The notes below the pieces were generated by a model. That model did not search any database, was not told the DNA's origin, and saw only the letters and a list, made by a program, of their open reading frames with translations. From assembly GCF_001625215.2 (NCBI RefSeq), contig NC_030383.2:14272779-14336778 (forward strand): DNA of 64,000 nucleotides, written 5' to 3'. The position numbers and the translations under genes were made by a program. Numbering within the stretch: the stretch's first letter is position 1; each line of letters begins with the position of its first letter. Below are positions 13,090 to 26,473 of the stretch, one piece after another. This DNA comes from Daucus carota subsp. sativus (Eukaryota > Streptophyta > Magnoliopsida > Apiales > Apiaceae).

Positions 13090-16000
13090 ATGGGAAAACA
13101 AAGACAGCAGCAGCAGATACAAGCCGCCGCCGCCTCCTCCTCCTCCTCTTCTTCTTCATTGAAAACTAAAGCAGCCCACCTAGTTTCTGATCTTACTACT
13201 GTCATTCTAAACCCCATCTCTGATAATAATAACAATACTAATAATAATAAATCTTCTCTGGTGGTAAGTCTTTTCTACTTTTTTTTTTGTGTCTTTTTAC
13301 TTGGCTCACATGTTAATTTAAGCTATTTGATTTTGATTATGGTCTTTGTTTTTGTTTCTTGATAATATACCAGTTGTTGATTCTGATATTTTAGCTGCTT
13401 AATGGGTAATGTTGGAAGTTTTGGATATTATATTCATGGGTTTTTTACTTTGTTAGTGTTTGGTTTCTATGGTAATTATATATTTGTGATTGTAGATGTG
13501 GAATTGATACTATTACCTTGGTGCTGCATTTTTACACTGGTATGCTGCTTTTGGGGGAAGGGGAAGTCCATAATCGAAACACTTTTATTTAAGCACCAAG
13601 AGAGACCATTCCTGATTCTATGTTATGCTACTTTCTTCTTGGGATACAAATGATTAAGATAAAATATATCAAGACAAGATTTATTGAGCAAATTTTACTA
13701 TAGAAGTTTGTCCACCCAGTCTGAATCTCTTGCTAGTATAAGCCCGGTTCATATATGCTTTTGAGCTCAAATTCTTGGAGACCTTTGCAAGTGTAGACAT
13801 AAGGGTTTGAAACATATAAGTAATCAGTAAAGGAAGTCGGCAAACCTTTTTGCATCACTGTTCCTAGATTCTTGATACATCTCCGTAAGCAGTACATGGG
13901 ACGTCAAAATGCCAATTTGCTCTTCACTAGTAACACACTTGTTATTCTATCATATGGTTTAGTCTTTATTTTTGTGTTCAGTACACACTGGATTAAGAGA
14001 CACTCTACCTAGCTTTAATGACTTGACTATAAATGTTGTGTTTAGAGAGCTGATTTTGGTAGCTGCCTTTCATTATGTCAACTAGAGTACTTTTGGAATC
14101 TTTGATTTGAGATTGTAAGTGAATAATTAAATATGTCGATTGTGTCTTAATGTTGCTTGATTATAAAGATATGTAACTGATTAGGCTATTTAAGTGGCAC
14201 TAATCATGTAAGTTTGTCTGGTATGAGCTCTGTTTAAGAGAAATGGATTAAATCATATCATATGTTTTCATCACATATGATATCTTCCCTTATCTTGTAT
14301 AAACAAACAAGTATTTAGTGCATATTCTCCTGCATGTTGTTTATTAATTAGCTTTCCTTTTTCACATGGAGTTGCTAAATTTAAGCTTTATCTATTTTCC
14401 TTGCATTTTGCACATTTTTTCCCTGTTATTTTCCTTTTGTACGGAATATGGAACATGTTTCCATGTGATGAATAATTAAATCTTATGAGGTCTTTACGAA
14501 GTATTTCAGGTTTTAGTTCGTGTATTTCGAAAGTTAAATTGAAAATGGAATGTACGCTGGAAATTGCACATATTTGCTTTTTTTGTTTTTTCCTCTGAAG
14601 TCTGAATTGTCATTGCTTAAAGTTTAGCCAACACAAGGCATTTTTTTTTTTCACGTTATAACATTGTTTATATTTTTCTTGTTATGCTAGGAACATAACA
14701 GCGAGCCAAACAGAAATCAGCTAGAGCCTCCTACAGAGGAGAGTCCAGGGGATTCAACTGAAGGCCCTGATACATCTTCCTTTTCTGCATTCCTTTATTC
14801 TCTCTTATCTCCTTCGGACTCAGCAAGTAATCCAAACTTCAATGGGTCGAGTGAAAATGCAGCTTTAGATGAGGTAACTAGGAAGGAGAGTAGTGGAAAG
14901 AAAAGCTTAATTTCTAGGGGTAAACAATCCCTTGGTAGAGCTATCTATCAGGCCACTAAATTTAGTGGGTACCGCAATCAAGCCTCTTCAAGGGGTAATA
15001 ATATATCGGTGGATGAAGAAAACAGTTCGAAGTATTTTAGAGATGATGGAATATTAATGAAAACTATAAGTGAATCTATACCTCCGGATAGTCTTCCTGA
15101 AGCTTCTGAGAAATCGTTCCTTCTCTCAGAGAAGACACGAAGTGCTATTTATGTCGCATTACCCTCGGTTGCACAGGGAAGGAAATGGGTATTGCTTTAC
15201 AGGTTAGGAACAACCAGTTTTATGCTTCTTATTTTTCAAAAATATAATGGGGTATTGCTTTATTGTTTAGGAGTGAAGAGATTTATGCTTACTTGAAATG
15301 GGTATTTAGAAACTTAATTTCAAACATTTGTAAAATCACTTGATTCTAATTTTTTTTACAGTACCTGGAGGCATGGCATTTCACTTTCAACGTTATACAG
15401 AAGAAGCATGCTTTGCCCTGGTCCCAGCCTTCTGGTACAGAATCTCCACAGTGTTTCTCCACATGTTTATGTGAATATGAATCTAGATCTAAATATCTAT
15501 TAAGAGTCTTCTTTTTACAAATTTATTATCTCATGATAAGGTATTTTTTCTATCGAAGAATTTATAAGATATTTTACGCAAAAGGAGTCCTTATGGTCTT
15601 CCCAGGCAATTTTTTTCACTCTTATATTGAGATGATTATTATGTTTAACTATTAAGTAGATAGTCCACATGCTATTTGTATGATATTTTAATCACCTCCT
15701 TGATTCATTATAAATGTTATTTTGTGTGTTTCACACAACAAAGGAGCCAAATCTTGGACACAATAATATACTGTCCTGGCTATAGCTGTGATTCGGGGAT
15801 CTCTTGTTCTACACACTAATTAGTTACTATTTACATCTCTACCATCTGATGACATATCTTAAAAGTTTACGTCTCATAGATTAATAACCTTGTCAAGGGT
15901 TTAATCTGATTTACTACTTATACCATAACATCGTTGTGAATTGTGATCAACTTACCTGAATCCTCAGAAAAAGTCTCAGACGTCATTAAATATTTGCGTA

Positions 16001-19000
16001 CCGAACAAGTTTTAATATCAAGCCAATTATGACTTTGTTTTTGCTAATTGAAAATTTTATGTTACCCAAAATATATCTGTACCCGATGCTTGGACATGCC
16101 TGAGGATGGCTCTAGCGAGTATAACAGGCTCCTACTCTATCCATGAACAGTGAAAAAGACTAGTACTTGATCTAGGAAACTATAACAGCAGCAGGACAGC
16201 TGAACAATAGTACACAGCAGAAATAGAGCAAAGTTTTTAGATGCTAATTTCTGGAATTTCTTACAAGTAGAGACACACTCTCTAAGAGTTCACTTTATTG
16301 TGATAATAAGCTGGCTGATTGAGCCCAACAGTAGTACAAGGCAGAAATAAGAGCAAAGTCTTTAGAATCTAGATTCTATATTTTGGAATATCTTACAAGT
16401 AAAGAAATGCTCTCTGTCAAGGCATCAGAATAAGCAATGCTAGGCTCCTTATCTCAAAGAATTAGTAGATCTGTTCCGCCCAAAATGGGAAAGGGCCAGG
16501 GTTATGAACTTATAATCTATAATCTGACGATCGAGTCAATTTCATGATTATAACTTCATTCCATACCGGTCCAGACAGAAATAGGGTTATATACATTCTC
16601 GTTATGAAAAGGCGTCAGTTGATCGTATCCAAATAGATACTCTGTTTACATATGGTCCCCTACGTCGTTACATTACATTTAGGATTAGGAAATAGGCATA
16701 GTAATCAGACCTGCTGATCACGAGATGGTTGGGAGGGGAGAGCTTTGAAAATTAAATAGGCAGACCCTTGACGACGGATGAGGAAAGATTTGCATAGCTT
16801 GTGTTCTGCTTCATCATTGTCGTTTAAATACTTTTAAGTTTTAAGCTTAGAAGTGAGGACAAACCATAGGTCACCCTTGATATTTATATTCCATCCAGAG
16901 TTTACCATACAGAAATGCAGGAAGCCGAAGCTCTAACAAGTGATAAAAAAATTGGAATGGCTTTTTTGATTTCTTCCACGTAAATTCTAAGCTAAATGCC
17001 ATGGTAACATGGGTTGTTGTCAGATGGGCCATGAGGAAGGAAATAAGAAAGAGGGAAATAATCAAGCCATGTGTCAGTAACCAGTACTATATGTAGCTTC
17101 CTATATAGAGGATCATCCATAGAGCTGGCCACCAAGTTATAAAAGCAATCATTGAATTCTGAAATATATCTTTGTTCAGGCTCATTAATGTCAAGATCAA
17201 GGATCTCACATCAATTAGTGGACCCTTTCGATCTCAATATCTTTCCCATTCTTTCCTTAATTGCAGTTTTATATGTCTTCGTCATATTTTTATCTAGCAT
17301 ATAGTTCGTTTTGGTAGAATATTTTTGACCTTCTGGCTTGTGCTGCAAGCTGTAATGCCATTTGTTATATTGTTTTAGGTTGTTGGAGATCGAAAAGGTG
17401 CAATATTTGGTGGTTATGTTGAAGCACCCTTGAGACCATCAAACAAGAGAAGATATCAGGTGATGCGAGTACCTTTTTATGAAAGCATTTGACCCCCTTA
17501 TCTTGTTTCTTTTTTCTCACCATTTGCTACATTGTCAGGGTACTAACAGTACATTTGTTTTTACAAATACATCTGGTCTTCCGGTTATATTTCGTCCCAC
17601 AGGTACTAAATATGTTTTTTTTAGTCAAGTCCATCAACAATTCCAGTTTGCATCCATCTTTTGTTCATTGTGGCAATGTAGAGCGCTTACAGTTTCAAAA
17701 GTGAGACTTCATAATAGATATAAAGGCCTCTAACATTCCGAATGCTTTATCCATCATTTCCGAAATCGAAAGTGATATATTATTTTTCTGCATACCACTT
17801 AAGCCACACTATATAAAAACTGAGAACGCAAATAACGAGCAGTCCATGACATATTGCTATTGCATAACCGATGTGTTACAGCAGAAAAAAATAACTTCAC
17901 TCCTTTTATTCACAGAAACGGCTCACTGATCTAGTGTATTTCTTATTGAAAAAAGAGTTAACTTGTAGATTGTACATGTAGTGGCACTACTTTCTTGAGT
18001 TTGATGTCATACATATCACGGCATCATTTTCGTTTGAAATCTAATTTTCAGCATAAGCATTGAACGAATTAAGATAAAACCTTAATTGTTATTGTTCACA
18101 ATTTTTCGTATATGGGACTCTATGTGGATAGGAGGTACTATGTATCATTGTATTATTCTTTCCTCTGGTTTAGTTTTTATTAATTAGTGTATTACTATTT
18201 TTTAACTTTAGAATTAATCATGGATCATGACTTAAATTTCTGTATCAGTCTCAGTAGAGTATACAAGCAGCGAATGTAGGATTTGAGTTAATGATCATCT
18301 TATAGGGACTTGGTTTTATATCTCTTTCTTTCCCTTCGCTCTAAATTATTTGGAGCACTGGCCAAATATTTAGCTCAATGGATATGATGGGGTTGATTTG
18401 ATAGCGGCAAAATTTACTATAAGGTTATGATGAACTGTTGCATTCAAGTCTCAGAGTTTTGGATTAATTGGCTAAGATAATTTTGTTGTAGTTTTGGTTG
18501 TTAAAGAGTTTTCGGACCAGGGGGCTGGTGGTGGTTAGTACTTTATGCTGGCTATTGTTTACTGAACACCCAGTTCTTTATATTTTTTTTTTATATTAAT
18601 TATGTTGGTGTCCATCGACTGGAGCATCACTTATTGTGTTATTCATCCCTCTTTAGCTGTTGATAATAGTGCCTGGCAGGATATTGGTGATGGTTCTAGG
18701 TAGCAGCAGCAGCTTATAGTAATCAATGGGCTATTGGTGTTTTAGTTAATAAATGGTGTTTTTTTTTTCAGATTATAATAATGCTATTTCTCTTAATTTC
18801 AATTTTCCGTTAGTTGACAAACAACATGCTGTTTAATTGCCATGTTGTCGATCAGGAACTACATCTGATGCCACTTAGAATGCACATTTATGTAGGCGTC
18901 TATCATGCAAACAAGTTCTGATATATCATAACTAATGTAGTAAATTGAGAAAAATGTTAAGGTTCATTACTTATTACAATGTTTAGATACGATCATAACC

Positions 19001-19597
19001 TCGGAAAATATATTGGATGTAAGGGATTAATTTATAGTTAGACTCAGACCTAAGAATTTCTATAAGATTAGTTCAATAATCAAGTGGTAGTTTTTGAGGT
19101 CTCCTTATCTCATCATGCAGGGATGAACCGCTATTTCACTTTGTGTTCAACTGACTACCTGGCCTTGGGTGGGGGTAGTCACTTTGCACTCTATTTGGAC
19201 AGTGATCTGTAAGAAGTCTTCTACTTTTCTTTTAAAAATAATCAAGAATTACAATTCATCAATGTATGTCTTGGATAATTAACTTCTATATTTTTTCAAG
19301 GCTGAGTGGTTCGAGTTCAGCCTCCGAAACCTATGGTAACCCATGTCTAGCACATTCTGAAGATTTTGAAGTGAAGGAAATTGAGGTGCTTGCATCTCTT
19401 CCTCTCTTGTATATAAATATCTGCATAATTTTATTCTTCCAGCATTTGATTAGTTAGTACAACGAAGTTTTTACAAAGCCACAAGCTTAATTATTATATC
19501 TTGCCGTATGCAGCTGTGGGGTTTTGTGTATACCTCAAAGTATGAGGAGATGGTTTCTTTGTTGCGGTTGGAGGCCCCAGGTATATGCCGTTGGTAA
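13090..19597 (+). CDS. TLDc-domain protein, OXR1-related, 386 aa, eight exons
   Basis: Exons in consistent phase: 13090-13263, 14691-15202, 15362-15434, 17379-17459, 17539-17602, 19121-19208, 19301-19385, 19514-19597. Exon 1 is low complexity (Gln, Ala, Ser and Asn runs). Exon 2 adds a Ser-rich linker with a basic patch (GKKSLISRGKQSLGRAIYQA). The TLDc domain runs from about residue 210 to the end: RKWVLLY, STWRHGISLSTLYRR, VVGDRKGAIFGG, GTNSTFVFTN, NRYFTLC, YLALGGGSHFALYLDSDL, SETYGNPCLA, EDFEVKEIE, LWGFV. TLDc proteins of the OXR1/TLDC2 group are linked to oxidative-stress tolerance and, in animals and yeast, to V-ATPase control; the plant role is inferred. Introns 3 (1.9 kb) and 5 (1.5 kb) are long. 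The ATG at 13090 is the first in frame. Confidence 0.92.
13123..13158 (+). repeat. Coding trinucleotide repeat in TLDc exon 1
   Basis: (GCC)n passes into (TCC)n and (TCT/TTC)n, encoding an Ala run then a Ser run just after a CAG-encoded Gln run. Such tracts change length without shifting frame. Confidence 0.85.
16185..16412 (+). repeat. Two imperfect direct repeats of about 85 bp in TLDc intron 3
   Basis: The segments starting AACAATAGTACACAGCAGAA and AACAGTAGTACAAGGCAGAA each continue through GAGCAAAGT, TTAGA and TCTTACAAGTA to a CTCTCT end. They could be remnants of a retroelement LTR, but I see no protein-coding trace. Confidence 0.5.
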
Positions 19598-20431
19598 AAG
19601 GTCTTGAATGGATTGTGATGAAGCATAATACTACTACTAGGAGCTTATGTTCAAGACTTAATACCTTGATATCTTGATGCTAACCCCCTGTCTACCTAAT
19701 AGAAGTATTGTATATACAAGTAATAAAACTAGTCGTCGTGATCTAAATCACAATAGTTATCTTGTACATATGTGTTGCATGATACAACAGTCTGATGTAT
19801 ATAGCTTTCTTGACCACTTTTTTGGGTCGTAAATGATGGTTTGGTAACTGTAATGTGTTCGATCTCCAAAGCTATACCCAAACACCTGTCAAAAGGTAAG
19901 AGTACAGAATAGCACACTTACTAGAATTATGCCTAAACAAGACTATTTACTTGTGGCTATTTTAAAAGGCGGAGTTGAACTTCAGCCACATTTTTGTAAA
20001 TTTTAAAATTCAGCCACATTTTTGCAAATTGGTGTCAAAAGTAGTCACACCTCTGAAATTTACTCCCCAATCTATTCATAGGAAAATATTCGTTAAACAT
20101 GGTGGTTTCATATGAAAGGAATATTTCAGTGACATTCAGACTCTACGAAAAGTGGGGATTAAGAAAGCGGTAAGAAATCAAGTGCTTGATTGTAGTTGGA
20201 ACTTGAAATCTGTCTCAACAGCAACTGCTATTTTGCTAGTGATCAGTGATGTGCAAGTTAGTGTAATACTGTTTAACCTGTACAAGTTCCACAATTTGTA
20301 GAGCATTAGGCGACAAATATTGCTCAAGTTCATTTCTTTTTGTCAAGTGCTTAACTTCAATATTATGCATTTATATATAAATGAGCTTCAGTATTACTCT
20401 TTGATTGATGGAGGGAGAACGTTTTGATAGT
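19598..20431. other. Intergenic region between convergent TLDc and NPH3-like genes
   Basis: This is 834 bp of 3' flank. A short direct repeat (TTCAGCCACATTTTTG, twice near 19981-20026) is the only structure noticed. Confidence 0.6.
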
Positions 20432-23082
20432 TCAGGAGATCGATTTCCTTCTGTGGAAGCGAGCTCGGCTGTTATCAGGGGATGAATTGTGCTGTGCATC
20501 TTCACTTTCTTCATTATCTGATTTTTTGTGAAAAAAGGATGACTTCCTTATCTTCTTCCATCCAAAAGTCCATGTTGGTGAACTCCTGTGCTTGCTATGG
20601 AGCTTATTATAATCTTGCTGCAGTTCAGAGTAGTCTCTCTGCAGCTCTGCCATTTGCGATTTTACTTTCTCTAGTTCTACTCTGAGATTTGTGATCTCTG
20701 TGGTGGTAGACAACCAGCTATGTTCTTGGTCTATGTTCTCACCACTTCCAGCCTGCTCCTTTCCTTGCATTGCTGCCCTGATTTTGACTTGTTCCGCGAA
20801 CAATACCTGCAACATGGCTTACTGTTGAGCATGTCCGCGTGTTATTTTTCAGAAGTAAAAGTCCTTATAGGCTTGCAAAACTTACCTGAATCACACTTCT
20901 TATAGGCAATCTATCATTTTGCGCAGCATGCATGCAAGCATCGAGTGACAGCTTCTCACAGTTCATTACTTTGCACAACCTTCTTTGCTCGTGCTCCGAT
21001 AGCTTAGGATGAGACTGTGACAAAGTTTGAAATAAGATATTAACTTACCTGGAACAGCCTTGCAGATATATGAAATTTTACAGCAGACCTTAAGGTATAT
21101 GTCAATAGCTCTGTAAAGTCCATCATCACAAGTCCGGGCATATTCTGGCAAGGTCTCAGCCAGAGCCTGAAACTTGGAAACCGAGAGATTGGGATCTCTT
21201 GCTATCTCTGCGAGGTAGTTATCCAGGAGCTTACTAATCCCCGGTTTGACTGGTTTCTGCTGCTGATGTTCGTGCATCAAGAAATGCTCCAGAATCCTTT
21301 GCACCACGCTTATGTTGTGCGCTGTGTAGTCCTCTGTGAAGCAAGGGTTGCTGTTGAAAAAATAGTTAGCAAGTAAAACCTATTTAAGTAAACCAATTGA
21401 AAGGCCTGTTAAAGTAGATTACTATACTCACTACACAGGGATCCCCTGATCCCCAATTGTGTAACTTGGAATCAGAAGATCATCCACATTGGCATTTTCA
21501 AGTGTCATTCCGACTCTTTTCTCTAACTCAAATATGAGGGCTGGTGATACCAAATAGATCGTCGCCATCTTCAGCATCCACAGTAAGAACTTGCAGGAAA
21601 CACCTTGATTCTGATCAGGCAGTATGCTAATTAGGCTCTCGATAACCAATTTGTGTTCTTTATGATGTCCGGTGCCTCCTTTCATGCCACCGCTTGATAT
21701 ATTCCACTGCAGTTCTGTTTTTCCAGACCCGTATCTTCGTACTCCAATCTCTTGATCCATGCACTTCTCTGCATATTTCATGATACATGAACCTACAGTT
21801 TCTGGTTTTGTACCGTTTGCCCGAACTGCGGTTATGATCCTCATGAAATGATCAATGCAGAGGGTAGCCACATCATCAAACCACCAGCTCTCGTCGGTGA
21901 CAATGTCTCCTGTGGTTGGATTTTCTCGTGAAGCCTTTTGAGCAATAGAGTCACGGCATCTTCTGACGAGCTGGATGTTCTGAGACCATGGAGACAAGGA
22001 TTCACATGATTTCAACACAGTAATGGAGTCTCTCCAGGAAGAAAGGACTACAAATGTGAGAAAGGCTTCCGTCTTGTAGATCATGTTTCCGTCTTCTAAT
22101 TCTTCTGTCATCTCCAGATATTCTGCTGCACATCTGAGTGCAGCTACATTGTTTGGAGTTAAACCTACTGGGAATCCATAACAAAATTTCAAAATGGTTT
22201 CAAAAGTCTCAGATCCACCGGGAAAGTTTTCCAGCTTCATGTTGTAGCCTAAATCCGACTTTGAATGATTCAATTCAACTCGATCCATGTAGCCGCATTT
22301 TGAAATTAGTGAACGCTGTCCTTCGGGAGGGAGAAATAAATCAGGCGGGATATATTTTAAGGTACTGGTCCCTGGCGATTGCTAGGGACCGGGTAAGTAG
22401 CACGTTGTTTTCTAGCCGTTGGATGAATATCCAGCTACCAATGATTATAACATTTTTTTTGATATGTCCAGCGCTTTTTAATCGCTGGACGGAAAGTTGT
22501 CCAATGTCCAACGTTTAAAAAGCACTGAACGAGGTCATTTTCCCCGTCGAGCGATTTAAAAGCGCTGGCATATTAAATTTGTTATGATCGAGGTCGATAG
22601 ATATTCATCCAACGGCCCAGCAACTGAATGTTAATTAACAGGTCCCGGCAATCGACGACTCATATTTCAATTACAAGTTACAAGTGCTAAAGTAAAACAA
22701 TCATTTTCATGTATTTATGGTGATTTACTCCTTGATATAATACACGGTTATTTACTTTTGTTTACCTTGTGCACAGCGAAGGTGACTCCTTGGACTTGAA
22801 TCAACAGATCAGTTGGGAGTTGAGAACTGATATACCTGCCAAGTAGACAAATTAGCAAGAAAATAATGTATTATCTGGAGGTGAAGGTGGTCTCTGTTGT
22901 TACCAGGGATGATCTTTGTTTTCAGGCCTCTCTGTTATCCCGACGACTCTAGGGGCAGGAAGCACAATACGACTGCTTCCGTTCTGATCTTGATCATTGC
23001 CTTCAGAATCACTTCCAGGACTTAACTGTCCGGTCGTTGGAAGGGATTCAGACATTGCGAGATCATACGTTGGATAAGGCAT
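20432..23082 (-). CDS. NPH3/RPT2-like BTB-NPH3 protein, 631 aa, six exons
   Basis: Exons (minus strand): 22904-23082, 22766-22835, 21435-22315, 21089-21350, 20886-21014, 20432-20806; all phases agree. The BTB fold covers about residues 60-160 (LPTDLLIQVQGVTFAVHK, LISKCGYM, FETILKFCYG, AAEYLEM). The NPH3 domain covers about 225-500 (ESWWFDDVATLCIDHF, PETVGSCIMKYAEK, LLWMLKMA, YARTCDDGLYRAIDIYLK, HPKLSEHEQRRLCKVMNC). A coiled coil follows at about 542-580, then a basic tail ending RRKSIS. Known of the family: adaptors for phototropin signalling and CUL3-based ubiquitin ligases at the plasma membrane; a C-terminal RxS is the 14-3-3 docking site in NPH3/RPT2. The exact clade is not resolved. A second Met at residue 10 could also start the protein. 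Confidence 0.93.
22360..22655. mobile_element. Palindromic mobile element in intron 2 of the NPH3-like gene
   Basis: The ends share GGTCCC..GCGATTGC and, reversed, GCAATCG preceded by GGTCCCGG. A perfect 16-bp arm pair is GCCGTTGGATGAATAT (22415-22430) and its complement at 22601-22616. The interior repeats AGCGCTTTTTAATCGCTGG-like palindromes. It has no coding capacity. It ends about 45 bp from the acceptor of exon 3 (22315). I could not settle a target duplication, so the superfamily is unknown. Confidence 0.7.
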
Positions 23083-24920
23083 TTACACATATTAGTATGC
23101 AAGACAGCAAGAGTAGGGCAGAGGCGGAGTTATGAGTGAAAAGAGAGTTTGTGGCAGAAAGATAGTGTTGTAAACTGAGTTGTTAGGAAGTTACTTTTTA
23201 TGTTTATACATGAGTTGCCTGTCACATAGACTTGATTTGGAGATCTACAGACAACTAAGGCCTTGTCCACAAAAACAAAGAGAATGTTTATGACATGTCA
23301 TATTCAAAACATGTTAATAAGGCTCAACCAGTTGATTACTTCAGCCTGAGATGGTGTTACATAATTGAGAAACAGTTGCCAGACATCTGAGTATAGTAGA
23401 TAAACAACAGCTAATTACTTCTATTCCGAAAGTTTAATCAGTAGTTGGAATTACTTGTTTGTTCTACTCGATTACACTGATTTCTATTCTTCAAGCATCA
23501 TCATATGTTTACTGAAATAAAGATTGAACATGTTTTGAACAAAGGGTAGAAATTCAGAATCAATGTACAATAAGAATAGCTAACATGCACATACAATCCT
23601 CATTCTGATTTTCTTTCGCCTAATACAGTTGTGTTGAAGGATTTGAGATGACATCGTAGGATTCACCCTAATGGTAAAGGCTGGACATATTTTAAAATGG
23701 ACAGATCACGTTTATTGGAATTTTTATTAGAAACTTTTTAATAAATATGTACCTACTAAACTCCACGTGTCTAGACCCAACACAAATTTGAAACATAAAA
23801 AATATAATAAGAACGGTATACATAAGAAGATAATATAGGATATTTCGAAAAAGTAACGCAGTGGATTCAATTTGTTTTTATATTTTTTCTTTATTCCTTT
23901 TGTTTGATTATTTTTTTTTTCAAAAAAATATATATTAACTTATAACTCATGTAATTCACAGGTTTTTCTAATTATTTCATAAAAATTATTTCTAATATAT
24001 TTAACATATGAAAAAAATATTTATCAATAATAAATCATAAATTTTAATTATAAAATATAAAATATGAAATTATTTTATTTTTATAAGTGAGAACTACTTA
24101 TGCGGTACTACCTTTTGTCTTGTCTTTTAATCACGTCTTATTTTTGAGGTTTGACTTTGTGCTTGTTTAATAGCATTACTGTATTATTCGCGGTGTTTAT
24201 TATGATTAGTTCATTGTTTTTTTTTTTTTTATGTATCTTCGAAACATTCTTCATAAAATCATATGTTTGTTTTCATCCTCTAATATATTAATATTTGATA
24301 TTAACAAAATTTATATAATAATTTTTAATGAGAGGTAAAATTGATGAAGCTGATGTGAAGTGATTTATATTCAAGATTTTGGTTAGTTTTATATTTAAAT
24401 GATTTTGACGTTGTAACTGATGTTGATGATTCTATTGTGCATAATTTTTTTGGTTAATTTGTATTTGTATAGAAAATTTTGTATATAATATCTACTTGTA
24501 GTTAGATATTTTCACGTTTTTTTCTTACTTCTTTTTTGATATGTATGTGTGTAGCAGGGTTTTATATATGTGAAGCCAATTTTTTTTTAGATTATATTTA
24601 TAAATATGTTTTATATTAGTATTATGATATCTAATATGATTTATTTATTTTTCTAAAAATTTATATGGCTCTAGAAAAATTGATAAACATAATATGTTTT
24701 GAATCCTGAAAAAGAATCATAAAAATGCAAGCAGAAGTCTTGATATGGAATAAGAAAAGGTTTTTGTGTTCGTTCTCTGCATAAATTCGGCTTATTAATT
24801 TGAATATTATGCATAATATTATTTTTGTTTGGTGTGTTATTTAAGAAAATATATAAGATTAAATTAATTTTGTAACGGCGGGATTTATTCGCTTCCATAA
24901 TTAAAATTGGTAGGTAATAC

Positions 24921-25400
24921 TCCCTCCGTCCCAATTTACATGTCCCTTTCGATTTTTAAGAAGTCAAATTAACTGATTTTTGACTATATATTCAAAAATA
25001 TTTATTTATTATATTAGAATAAAAAACTACATTTTAAGACAGACTAAATGTATTTTCCACTAATATTTTTTTTTATTTTTTTCAAGTATATAATATACTC
25101 CATCCGTCCCACGATATATGTCTCTTTTGAAAAAATTACGCATATTAAGAAAGCATTAATTAGATAACATTTTCTCACTTGTACACTTAATAAATGCAGT
25201 AGACTCTCATTCAACCCCATTAATTGTTAAACAACTTTCAAAAAGGGTAATTTTGGAATATTGACAATATATTTGCATTGGAAACTAAAAGTAGACAAGT
25301 ATTATGGGACAATTTTTTTTTCAAAAGAGACTTGTATCCCTCCGTCCCATTCATTTATATACGGTTTCTTTTTTGGGAAGTCCAACCAATTGTATATAAA
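24921..25400. mobile_element. Cluster of nested or truncated Stowaway-like MITEs
   Basis: There are three left-type ends in a row: CTCCCTCCGTCCCAATTTAC (24921), CTCCATCCGTCCCACGATAT (25099) and TCCCTCCGTCCCATTCATTT (25338). The 25099 element has its matching inner right arm (TTTTTTTCAAAAGAGACTTG near 25315) but is cut short where the third begins. This suggests insertion of one element into the end of another. Confidence 0.7.
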
Positions 25401-25841
25401 ATTTTATTTGGGTCAGGTTCCAGATGTAACCACATTATACTTAGAACTTAGACCCTATGAATTACCATTAGATGTGAACAGGATGTGTGGTTAAAATTAT
25501 CACTAGTATTAATCACATGTCATATATTTATGTGACATTTATGTGTGTGCATATTAAAAACAATAATAAATGGGAGTTAATGATCATATTTATTATTTTT
25601 CATGATTAATACAATTCCCAATTAATTTTCAAGTATATAAATCAGTATAATAAAATAAAAAATATCAAATATTCTGTTTTCATACATGTAAATACATAAC
25701 AGATTTGCGTGATTTAATTCTATAAATGTAAACGTATAACAAATTTACGTGATACTGCTGCAGCACTTGTACTAATATAAAAGAAGATGGTATTACAATA
25801 CAATATTTTTATAAAAAAAATAAAAATACCGGTATAATACG

Positions 25842-25991
25842 TCAAATATCATACTTATTATTTAATAATTATACCGATACTATTGCAGTACATATATTTT
25901 TTTGAAACAATAGAAATACTGCTATAGTACGAAATAGGAAATATCATACTTATATTATTTAATAATTAAACTGATACTACTGCAGTACATT
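25842..25991 (+). repeat. Imperfect tandem repeat, two units of about 95 bp
   Basis: Both units contain AAATATCATACTTAT, ATTATTTAATAATTA, then GATACTA and TGCAGTACAT. A similar TACTGCTGCAGCACTTGTAC lies at about 25755, hinting at an older third copy. Confidence 0.6.
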
Positions 25992-26473
25992 GAAAATATT
26001 GTATCAATCAATATACCAGCCATTTAATTATAGAAGGTAATTTAAAAATTTTCTACATATAATTATTGAAGTTAATGCATGCATTAATTACCTACAATCA
26101 TGTATAAAAATAATAGTAAATAGCCAATTTTAAATGTCATATTTGATCTTGGCCATTAGTTTAATCTGAATCTAATGACTTTATATGAATTCTAAGTTCT
26201 GAATTAAATCTGGTTCTAATTTGAACCTCACCCAATTTGATTATATAAAATATCATCACACCAACTACTTTCTTCCACCATCTTAATTCATTCTACAATA
26301 ATATAAACACTATTACACTCTCTACTTTCCTCCACCATCTCAAATATATAATTCAATATAAATAGATTCCACCATTATACCCAATTTTCATCTAACTTTA
26401 CTCATTTTTTATACATTTTCTTGGTATCCGTCTCCCAACCAAATATATACCATGGTTGGGATGGTGAGAGTAA

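Noticed and set aside
21043-21060. Donor CCAG|GTAAG for the fourth NPH3-like exon
   Set aside because: It would add an out-of-family insert (VCCKISYICK..) and break phase with the next exon; the donor AAG|GTCTGC at 21088 gives the conserved YLK-SHPKLSEHE junction.
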